Assembly: GCA_037783415.1 (NCBI GenBank)
Contig: JAZGTN010000011.1
Location: 434,001-498,000 of the forward strand
DNA: 64,000 nt
Reading direction: 5' to 3'
Source of the DNA: Leptasterias polaris
Taxonomy: Eukaryota > Echinodermata > Asteroidea > Forcipulatida > Asteriidae
The notes beneath the pieces were generated by a model. It was given only the letters and a program-made list of their open reading frames with translations, was not told the origin of the DNA and did not search any database. Below, in pieces: positions 37,701 through 49,700 of the stretch (its first letter is position 1; every line of letters starts with the position of its first letter). A program made the translations under genes and the position numbers.

Positions 37701-40700
37701 TCTCATGATCTCCAAGTGCTTGTCCCCTTTAGTAGAGGACCTCCCTCCCTCCCACATCCCTACAGTTGTACCTGCAAGTTTACCAGTAAAAGTTACTTCC
37801 TAGCAATCCAGGTGTTGGGTGTGAACAATCTTTTCAGTTGCAGAAGAAGTTAAACCTTTGAGAATTACACTGCAGTTTGGATGACAAGCAATACATTTCA
37901 GTGTACACATTTTGTGAAATTTGACTAAGAATAAAAGGGTAAAAAAATACAAAAAAACTCACACTGTCTCTTTGCAGTCTTTCACTTTATAACCTTCACG
38001 ATGATTGAAGCCTATCACGACTGGTAGAGTCTGGCCGGGAGCTACGTTCGTTTGAAACCCCGACTCTTTATGTGTCAACTCTACAGCAGATTGACTTTGC
38101 TTCTGACTAACCATGGTTACCCTGATAAGCAAGAAAAACTTTTGACAGTTATTTATTACAAATTCAATGCATTGACTAAATTTTGTGAGATATTCTTTAC
38201 CAAAAGATAAAACAAATAAAAACTATTGGAGAAATAGAAATACTAATGCCGTTTTGTTTGTTTTTTGTTTTTAATCAATCACATTGTTTAGTACCTTAAG
38301 AAAAGTTTTGTTATAAATACAATTGAAGAAGTTTTGAGATGCATCCTCCCACTTCCGTTTCGTTGAAAACAAATGGAAATAGCCACAAATAAAGAAAGTC
38401 AATTTGGAGAAACTCTGAATTTAATAGTCTAAATAATTTAATGGTGCATAATCGGTTTGCGGTAATACCGTTTGATAATATTTATGTTGCTGTGTAGAAT
38501 GTTAACTTCTTATCAGAACTTCTGAGTCTTCCCATTTTTCCAATGTACTCAGTAGCAGTAGATAAACAGCAGGCTGAATTCTTATCTGTACAATTCTAAA
38601 CATCAAAGTAGATAATCACATAGTGTTACCTCAAACCAAATTATATCAAAACTCCACCATGCAGTGCCTCAAATCACGCACTTATTTATGATAGGTGTAT
38701 CGATCATTCCACAAAATTTGTTAGTCTTAAAGGTATTATACAGGATTGGCAGAGCTGACAAAATAATCACAGACAGTGTTCATGTTTTGTGTAATCAACC
38801 ACATACATGAAATAACAAACCTGTGAAAATTTGAGCTCAATTGGTCATCGAGGTCACGAGAAAATAGTGAAAGGAGACCTTATGTGTTTTCTGTTTTTCA
38901 AACATCGAGTTTATTATCGCGCGCGATAACAACTATTGTTTTACTCATTTCTCAGAAACGATAGCATTTTAAGCAGAAATATTTTATGGAACCCTTTCTA
39001 CTATTACTTACTTTAAATCATGTAAGTTATGTGTGAATCTGTGAACATTTGTGTTTTTCGATCTTACCAATAGTGTAAAGGGCCTTTAAAACAAAGTCAT
39101 TTTGTAAGTTCTTCTATAAAACTTTTTTTTTTAAGAAACAAAATTGGAATTAAACTTGCAAGTCTTACCTGATATTTTTTAGCCATTTTGTAGATTGTAA
39201 ATTTGTGACAGGTATTGAAATGACGTTGCCAAATATATGTCCATCGACAAGGTCTGGTAACATTGTGGGACTGTGGACTTTAAACTTGTCTGCACCTACA
39301 GAAAGAAAAACAAGTGAAAGTCTATAATAAAAAAAACATGTAAACAGACAATGGTTTCATAAATGATACAATGTTATTAATCTTTTGAAAAGTATACTAA
39401 TCCATTCAAATAGACTGTGCATGCAAGTATCGCGCGTATTCAAACACTGGGAACTTTTAAAGTGCGTGAGGTTTTATCATTCGTGCATTAAAGCAATATA
39501 CGTGAGCTTGTATCATTCATGCATTAAAGCAATGTGCGTGAGCTTGTATCATTCATGCATTAAAGCAATGTACGTGAGCTTGTATCATTCATGCATTAAA
39601 GCAATGTGCGTGAGCTTGTATCATTCATGCATTAAAGCAATGTGCGTGAGCTTGTATCATTCATGCATTAAAGCAATGTGCGTGAGCTTGTATCATTCAT
39701 GCATTAAAGCAATGTACGTGAGCTTGTATCATTCATGCATTAAAGCAATGTGCGTGAGCTTGTATCATTCATGCATTAAAGCAATGTGCGTGAGCTTGTA
39801 TCATTCATGCATTAAAGCAATGTACGTGAGCTTGTATCATTCATGCATTAAAGCAATGTACGTGAGCTTGTATCATTCATGCATTAAAGCAATGTACGTG
39901 GGACCAAAGTGGTCCCAAAAATGTTTAAGTATGTGCAAGACTTGCTATATCTAGTTGTCAACAAAAATAACCTATGATCAACTTTTAATGGTAGGACAAT
40001 ACGTTGGTAATGACCCCAAAAACTTGTTTTGTAATTGCCATCAGAATGCTTTTACTTTTTATAAATATGTAATGGTAATGGTGGTAAGCATCATGCAAAG
40101 TTATTTCATCTGACACGCCCCTGTTGATTAGAAATCTATAAAAGTATGTCAGCAAATTTGAATCTCCAAATTGGAGATTCAAACTTCCATGATGTTCATT
40201 TGTGTATACTTCTGCCGGAAATGCGGTTGGTACTAGTGTTACATCACTAAACATGGATGGATACAACGTTGTTAATGAAAATACAATGACAATATTTTGC
40301 TGTTTTCTCAACAAGTAGACACTTTATTCAGCTGAAACTTCTATTGTATATTTATTGACAATTTGGCCTATAAAACAGCATTACACTGACCCCCCCAAAA
40401 ACAAATCTATGACCATTCCTCTAAAGATTAAAAACCATCTTGGACCAATTGCATCATTGGCTTGCAGATGTAAGTATAAATTACCTTACCATGTAAGTTT
40501 CAGGTTTAAAGATTTTCTTGAAGATAACCGGTTTTAGAAACAAAACCTTTGGACAATTGGTACCAGATAAATGTTTGTCTAATTTGTTTCCTTCAGTTTT
40601 ATGGAATAATACAAAGTTTGCTTCCAACATTGTTTAAAATGTCATTTCAAAGCCGGCTGAATGTGTATTTTTAAGATCACTAATTGTTAACTTACCAGCC

Positions 40701-43700
40701 AATTTGAAGCTGCATTTAAAAACCTTAAAACAAATCACACAAAACAGCTTCATGAAACCATAGGGCATGATGAAACACATAAACATATAGAACCAGTGGC
40801 CTAACCAGACATTTTTATTTATTTTTATTTTATTTTATTTTATTTTTTTATTTTTTTTAGGGGGGGGGGGGGTCAAGCAAGTGCAAAGACATATTTTAAA
40901 GGGGCTATTCAATGTATCTAACAATTCATTTGTGCATTTTTCGATCTCAATTTCCGGGGCAAGAGAGGGGTTTTGAGCGGGGGGCTACAGCCCGACCTCT
41001 GCCACCTTCCTGCTTAATGAAACTTGTTGACAGTGTATGTTTAATTCATGTGACATACCTGTGTTTTTTTTGCCCTGAGTCTGATGTAAAGTGTATGGAT
41101 TCCTGGAGCTAGTGAAACACTCCACCTGCAAGAGCCCAGATAAAAAACAAAAGATTGATCCAGTATAGAGCGACATCAATTACAACCAAGATTGCATCAA
41201 GCCCAACATAACCCACAGTGGAACTAGTGTAAAAGCTTAAGTGAACTCTGACCAGTGAAATTACTAGAGGGCTGGGAAAGCTTGACCCCCCAACATCCCC
41301 CGCCCCTAATCCTCAATGAGATCGAAGAAAACATACAGCGAATACTGATTTGTAATGTATAAACATACAGCGAATACTGATTTGTAATGTATAAACATAC
41401 AGCGAATACTGATTTGTAATGTATAAACATACAGCGAATACTGATTTGTAATGTATAAACATACAGCGAATACTGATTTGTAATGTATAAACATACAGCG
41501 AATACTGATTTGTAATGTATAAACATACAGCGAATACTGATTTGTAATGTATAAACATACAGCGAATACTGATTTGTAATGTATAAACATACAGCGAATA
41601 CTGATTTGTAATGTATAAACATACAGCGAATACTGATTTGTAATGTATAAACATACAGCGAATACTGATTTGTAATGTATAAACATACAGCGAATACTGA
41701 TTTGTAATGTATAAACATACAGCGAATACTGATTTGTAATGTATAAACATACAGCGAATACTGATTTGTAATGTATAAACATACAGCGAATACTGATTTG
41801 TAATGTATAAACATACAGCGAATACTGATTTGTAATGTATAAACATACAGCGAATACTGATTTGTAATGTATAAACATACAGCGAATACTGATTTGTAAT
41901 GTATAAACATACAGCGAATACTGATTTGTAATGTATAAACATACAGCGAATACTGATTTGTAATGTATAAACATACAGCGAATACTGATTTGTAATGTAT
42001 AAACATACAGCGAATACTGATTTGTAATGTATAAACATACAGCGAATACTGATTTGTAATGTATAAACATACAGCGAATACTGATTTGTAATGTATAAAC
42101 ATACAGCGAATACTGATTTGTAATGTATAAACATACAGCGAATACTGATTTGTAATGTATAAACATACAGCGAATACTGATTTGTAATGTATAAACATAC
42201 AGCGAATACTGATTTGTAATGTATAAACATACAGCGAATACTGATTTGTAATGTATAAACTCATATGTCAAAAGTACTACCTTGATTCAGGGCCCAATTT
42301 CATAGAGCTGCTTAAGCACAAAAAGCAGCTAAGCACAACAAAATTATGCTGACCAGACTAAGGTTACCAGCCAAAATACAATGTCACATGTAATACTTGT
42401 GACTGGTATCCTGCATATTTGTAGAAACATTTTAAGCACTATTGTCTGCTTAAGAAGCTCTATGAAATTGGGCCCTGGTCAGTCTGTAAACTTTCTAACC
42501 CAATTATAATAAATGGAAGGAAATGCTTAGTCAATAGGAATTTCCACTAATTCCAGTTTGTGAGTGATGTGGTTCTGCAGTGCATGCTCAGGAAGGTATC
42601 ATGTTTTAACTCTATCAGCTCCATAACTCATAAATAGATGTACTTCAGTATTTAAATCTATACACTAAACTTAATTTGTACAGTCTAAAGCCCCAAAAAT
42701 GTCACAATATCTACCGGTAGTTATATCACAAGTGGTGCACAATTGTGGCATGGCTTATGCTCCTCATTAGTAAGTACAATAATATCGTATATTTCCAATT
42801 CACAGCCCTAGTTACTCACCAAAATTGGTCTCTCCTGTACACATCTGCCGCAATAGCCACATCATCGATAAAAATGGTATGCACACCTGAGAATTACACC
42901 AAAATACCGAATAACGTAATGTATCTTTTAAAGTTAGCTCATGTTTTAATCTCCATTCAACAAGTCGCTTAAGTTTGTTTCTATACAAATTTATGGTGGC
43001 CCTGAAGGGACATCGCATATCACATATGTGTGCGCACACGTATGCAATGTCGTGAAACAATTCGCGAATATGTGCGCACACGTATGCAATGTCGTGAAAC
43101 AATTCGCGAATATGTGCGCACACGTATGCAATGTCGTGAAACAATTCGCGAATATGTGCGCACACGTATGCAATGTCGTGAAACAATTTGCGAATATGTG
43201 CGCACACGTATGCAATGCGTGAAACAAATCGCGAATGTGTGCGCACACGAGTGCGAATATATTTGCGATGTCAGGAATGTTATTGCATACCATGTCGCAT
43301 ACCTTTGGGATAATGTCATAGTTGCAGACAATTTGTTAGTGACCTAGGGAGTACGTGGCGCTACAGTCAGGCTCCTGTAAGCTATACAATAATGTGTACC
43401 CAGGAACTTGGTACCAGGCCAAGTTTCGCCAACATGTACTACAGCATAAGCTACATGTACCTACCTACAGCCTACTAGTACTACTGCATGTGCTATTGCA
43501 ATCAAGGTCGAAGAGTACGCACGCGCGAGGGTATTTTACGGTCAAACACGCCCATTTTATGTTAATAGCCCACGTTCGTCCTGGGAAAAAAAGGAAATAC
43601 GCCACCCGCCTCGCTTGCCTCACAACAATGACTACTGCTGCAATGACTACCGCTAATCTCACTGTAGGCAAGAAACCCCCCAGATCATTAGACATTTTAT

Positions 43701-46700
43701 TCAAAGGTATGCAACATGGTATGCAATAAAATTCACGACATCGCAAATATATTCGCAGACGTGTGCGCACATATTCGCGAATTGTTTCACGACATTGCAT
43801 ACGTGTGCGCACATATTCGCGAATTGTTTCACGACATTGCATACCGTGTGCGCACACATTCGCGATTTGTTTCACGACATTGCATACGTGTGCGCACACA
43901 TTCGCGATTTGTTTCACGACATTGCATACGTGTGCGCACATATTCGCGAATTGTTTCACGACATTGCATACGTATGCGCAGACGTTTGCGATATGTCCCT
44001 TCAGGGCCACCATACAAATTCTCTACTCCTCAAAACCCAAAATGTTGATGGAATTGGTGAGGTCAATAAACCATGTTCATGGAACATGAATGTTTATTAT
44101 GCAAGAATACCAACAATTGGGTGTTACTTCAAGAGTATACCTTTGGTTTTTGGAACCGTTCTAATGTTTTATTCCTTTATAAAAATATATACAATAAAAC
44201 TAACGTGTGAAAATTTCATTTCAAAAGGTGGTAGCATTTATGAGATCGCCAAAAATATGGAGCAAATATGTCCACGGAGGAAGAATAATCCCTAATAGGA
44301 ATACACAATCTCAGAAGCGTTTCAGACAGAAACGTTTCTCAGATTCAAATTTGGGGGGGGCATAAAAACTTATGTCTTTTGATATAACCACATTACTTTG
44401 AAGTGAAATGGTTCTCAAAATCCTTGATACTATCGAAAGCTGTTGTAGGCCCACTTCTACCTAATAAGTTTTATTGCCAATAATTTTCAGAGTGATTACA
44501 AAACATATACTTTCCCTTTAAATAGACTCTGAAAGACTCTGAAAGGGTTGTAGAAAAGTTCTCTTCGATCAAGCATTGAGAGGCAAGTTTTAAAGGTAGG
44601 AAAATAAGTATTGCTTTTCTTATCAACGTAATTAACTTACAGGTTATGACTTCTTACCAAGACACTGCACAAGGATGTTTTCATCTTTAGAATTGACTGC
44701 AAATTCTCCAACAACCCAACCCTGGGGAGGGAAAAAAGTTTGACAGCTTAAAGAGATAGTACAAGAAAGTTAATAAAGTAAGAGTTTTGCATTGACACCG
44801 TGAAGTTAAATCTCTCTTTTGCATATGTGTGGTTCCAAAAGGAGCCGTTGGATTTATTGTTTCGGACAGTAGAACTTAAATACTTTGTCCATTGTCGCCT
44901 GAGTGAATTGCAGTGTCATGAGTACCATATTTAGTAGATACTAGTGTCTTGAGTACCATATTTAATGGAAACCAGTGTCTTGAGTACAATTATTTAGTGA
45001 AAACCAGTGTCTTGAGTACAAAATGTAGTGGATACCAGTGTCTTGGGTACCATTATTTAGTGGATACCAGTGTCTTGAGTACCATTATTTAGTGGATACC
45101 AGTGTCTTGAGTACAAAATGTACTAAATACCAGTGTCTTGGGTACCATTAATTAGTGGATACCAGTGTCTTGAGTACCATTAATTAGTGGATACCAGTGT
45201 CTTGAGTACCATTAATTAGTGGATACCAGTGTCTTGGGTACCATTAATTAGTGGATACCAGTGTCTTGGGTACCATTAATTAGTGGATACCAGTGTCTTG
45301 AGTACCATTAATTAGTGGATACCAGTGTCTTGAGTACCATTAATTAGTGGATACCAGTGTCTTGAGTACCATTAATTAGTGGATACCAGTGTCTTGAGTA
45401 CCATTAATTAGTGGATACCAGTACTTTTAACCCATAATATCTTTGTAACAGTATTATCACACAAACCTGCCATTCTGTTATAGCCAAGGAACCCAGAGAC
45501 GTCACTAGATCATTGAAATTGACATCTGGGGTAATTCGCAAAAAATCTGCAGCATTCTGTTTGAAAAAGAGTATGACACCTCATGACAAACTTTTCAGGG
45601 TTCAAGTTAGATATGGTGATACTTAACCTGCGAAAACTTGTAGCGTTTCAATTGGATACCGCGATGCTATGCCACCAAACCCTTTTTGGGGGGGGGGGGG
45701 GGGGGGTAGGGGGAGGTGGGGGGGGGGGATGTAGGACCAATCCCAATCCCCCATATCCAGGGTGAGATCTATCTAAGCAGAATTCTCTCCATTCCAGGAT
45801 AATCGTCATTCAAGAGGAGCAATACCCGATGTTTGAAAAAAAGTTAAAACATATAATGGGGTTTTTCACTGTTTTCTCATGACTTCGAAGACCGATTGAG
45901 CTGAAACTTTCACAGGTTTGTTTTTTCATGTGTATGTTATGTCACATCAAGTGTGGATACAGGTCTTTGGCAATTACCAATATTGTACACACCCTTTATG
46001 TTTTCGCAGTTTTGTTTACGAATCTCATCCAGAGTCCGAACTTTTGGTTGAACTGAGTTGCAATAAAATGATGTAATTTGATTGACTTGGGACTGAGCTT
46101 GGCTAAAACACCAATAGGGTTAGGGGTTTTAACAAGGGTCCAATTTCATAGAGCTGCTTAAGCACAACAAAAAGTAGCTAAGCACTAAACGATTATGCTT
46201 ACCGGCTTTAGGTTACCAGTTAAAATACCATGTCACATATACAATTTATGACTGGTATCCTGCTCATTTTTGCTTAGCAGAAATTTGTCAAGCAATATTT
46301 TCTGTTTAAGTTGCTTTACAAAAGTGGGCCCATTTCATCTCTACTTACCATTTGCTGATAGGTCTTCCAGCTTGTTTCACCTCCAGGTACTAACTCCGAG
46401 AAGTATCTGGATTTTTTGTTGAATCTCTGTTTGGCGGCATCGGTGATACCTCCATAAGCCTCAATTGGGTCTCCATCAACCTCCATCTTGCCAATCACAA
46501 ACGGCCCTTTAAAAGAATACAATCTTGATGACGACATCTTGATAGCATTGGGTTTGGGGGAGAGCAAATTTAGTCCTAGTTATCATCTAGATTTCAATGA
46601 ATCAATAGATAGTCAACTTGGGTTTGGCTCTGAGCTGCGTCAAGCTTTCTAATTTCTCTACACAGCCAAGTGGTTCACTGCCCAATCATGCCAGGAATTT

Positions 46701-49700
46701 AACAAACTTCTGTGTGCCTCCTACAATATTTATGCATAATGCATAGTTGTGCATTAGAAAATGATGCATTGCCCCAAAAGATGGCTGACTTTACAGTCTG
46801 TGTTACTTCAAATCAAATAAGAACTTTGTATTGACACTCACCTATGTAATGCCAGGTGTCTATGAATGGTGAGACTTTCCCTGTAAGCTTGGCCGCTTGC
46901 TTGAAGCAAGTGCTAGCCCTTGTGTTCTCTTTCTTTGAGGCATACAGTGTGCCCAATTCAGACCTATTAAGAAAATGACAATTATTGAGGGGGTTGTCAT
47001 TTGAGATAGCCCAGGGGTATTCAAAATACCATGGCAGTAAAGTAGATCTGAAGATGTGTTTTGGGGTTGTTATGGGTACTTTGAGATAGCCCAGGGGTAT
47101 TCAAAATACCATGGCGGTAAAGTAGATCTGAAGATGTGTTTTGGGGTTGTTATGGGTACTTTGAGATAGCCCAGGGGTATTCAAAATACCATGGCGGTAA
47201 AGTAGATCTGAAGATGTGTTTTGGGGTTGTTATGGGTACTTTATAAGAGGCAGGTTTAGAAGGTGAGGAAGGAGTGGTAGCTAGAGGGAAAAAACAGGTC
47301 CTCTTTAAACCCAAAAATGTGTGCACAAATTTCACTCCATCATTGACTTGTCACATATAATCCTTACAACAAAACTAAGAACAGGCCTCGAGTTTGGAGT
47401 GAAAATCTACAAGAACGCAGGGCCTGTATTTTAAACAGTTTACTGGACCAGAATTTGTTACAAGACCAGAATTGAAATGAGAAGAAAACATGCCTGATAG
47501 GCCCCCCTACAGCTTTAACAATTGAACTGTTGTAATTTGAACAAGCACTAGGAGAAGTTTTATCTTGATCGTATTGTTGGTAGAATTCTTCAATACTCAA
47601 CAGAATTGAAAGAAATTTATCAGACTGAAAGACAACACCTGAACAAAAACACAAGACCACCAGACTTTTCCAGTCATGAGTTTAGTGGCCCGATGCTAAA
47701 ATCACTGGCCTTGGGCAGGCAATCCAGCGTAATTTTCAAGCCCTGAAAAACCTTTGCTGTGAGTGGAGAACAGGGCCCAATTTTATGGCACTGCTTACTG
47801 CAGAGGTCTGCACCTATGGCCCAACCATTCACCTTACAAAACAAAATAACAGCAAAACAATCAGATCTTCTTTCACTACTGTTAAACAGGCTTACAAACA
47901 CCACATTCATTTGCTAAATAGTTAGCTTTCAGAGACTCAGTGAATATTTATGGTCAAGTTCAGTGCTGAACTTACCATGTCCAGCCATTTTCAGGGTTTG
48001 AGTTGAGAGATTTGAGCAGACAGGTTTTCCTCTTGTCTATCTGAAATAAAGAGGGTAAGTTTAAACATAGTCAAGTAAATAATATCATCAAACTACTGTT
48101 GGGCCCTTGAAGAGAATCGTCCTGCATGTAAATAGGCTGCTCCCAATTACAGTTTTAAGCTGATCCCAACTGAATGCATTGTACAGTTGGGCAGACCCCA
48201 ACTACAGTTGGGCAGATCCCAACTGTAGTATAGGCAGAGCCCAACTATAGTTGGGCAGATTTTAAGGCAGATGATCGATCCCATAGGTCGATTGTGATGG
48301 GGTGGAACATTTCTGAAATTAACACAGACCACAGACCACTCACAACTCATTTAAATCAGAACAATGTTAGGCTAAATTGGCAAAAATATAAAACAATCAC
48401 ACACATGGGGCCTAAATACTGGCATAAAACATTCCTGAAACAAAAATTGTCAAGACTGACTATTTACTTCTTGTCCTCATCAGCAGCTTAGGGCTCCTAC
48501 TATTATAAAAGTAGTAGACCCATACTATAGGCCCAGTGTTTTTACCAACTTTAACATGGGGGAGCAGAAAGACTACAACTTACATTGTGTGCTGAATCAA
48601 ATAATCAATTTTTCAACCATCAAGCCAACAAAAACACAATTTTATCTAAGCGAGTTGTGAAAAGTGACAGTGGGATTCAGCAATCAATCTCTTTTTAACA
48701 TGGTTAAACATCTTTAAATTACAAATTTCAGGAGCAAATACTCGTTTCATTCAACATTCAAAGACAAAAGTTTGATTAGTTAAAACAAACTGTGAATATT
48801 ACCACGTCATTGATCCTCTGTTTGGTGATGGAATCCACATGCGTACTTCTGCAACTATTGACGTCAACAGTCTTGGACTCTTTCTCCAGAAGTTGTAGAG
48901 AGGATTTCTGACGTCAAGTAAAAGTAAAAATGAGACAAAGAGATTAGTTTAAAGACTCTGACTATAGAACCATTGCACAACGCGGAACGCACTATTCGAA
49001 CATGAAGCGTGCCTTCCATTTTGGGAGTCAACTCTATGATTCTTGTGTACAGTTTGACTCCCAAAATGGAAGAGCGCGCAATGGGACTCCTTTGTTGCAT
49101 ACACAGGCAGTACAGTGCAAAAGACACTAATGTCCTACCAGGGCTACTCTGACCACAAATTTTTCACTCATAGTCATGAGTCACTATGACCAAAAACATC
49201 TGGCTCTTGGTAATGGTCATACAACTAATTTTAATAATGAAAAAAAGTGGTAAGCCTTGTCAAATGTGGATGATGCTAAGTAAAGATAGCACTACAGTCT
49301 ACACTTAGACTTAACAGATGTCCATTACTAAACCATTTAAACTCCATTATTGAGTTTAGTAGAAGGTATAGCATCGGACACTCCTACTAGTCCTAGAACT
49401 ATGATGAGGCTCGTTCCCCTATCGTCTCCAAGATAGCGGAACAAACCTCAGACGAGTAATAATCATACATCTGTATTCCTGTATTAAAGGCACTGTACAC
49501 GTTTGGTAAAATATTAGCATAAAAACTTAATTGGTAACGAGCAACGGGCAGCTGTTGATAGTATAAAACATTGTGAGAAACGACTCCCTCTGAAGTAACG
49601 TAGTTTTTGAGAAAGAGGTAACTTCTCACTAAAATAATAAAAGACTTCATGCATGAAGCCTTTTATTAGCATCTGAAAGCACACACAATTGTGCAACAAG

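Noticed and set aside
39385..39954. 189-codon frame with a 12-residue repeat (YHSCIKAMYVSL)
   Set aside because: Pure translation of the 36-bp minisatellite; no start context, splice sites or flanking coding sequence.
41224..42271. Three overlapping open frames of 305-346 codons on the minus strand
   Set aside because: They are translations of the 32-bp minisatellite in intron 8; all three frames are open because the unit has no stop.
42812..44295. Many 60-180 codon frames rich in Cys, His and Arg on both strands
   Set aside because: They are by-products of the 42-bp iterons of the foldback element.
39466..45422. Regular 32-36 bp arrays as CRISPR
   Set aside because: The genome is eukaryotic and the units are contiguous without unique spacers.
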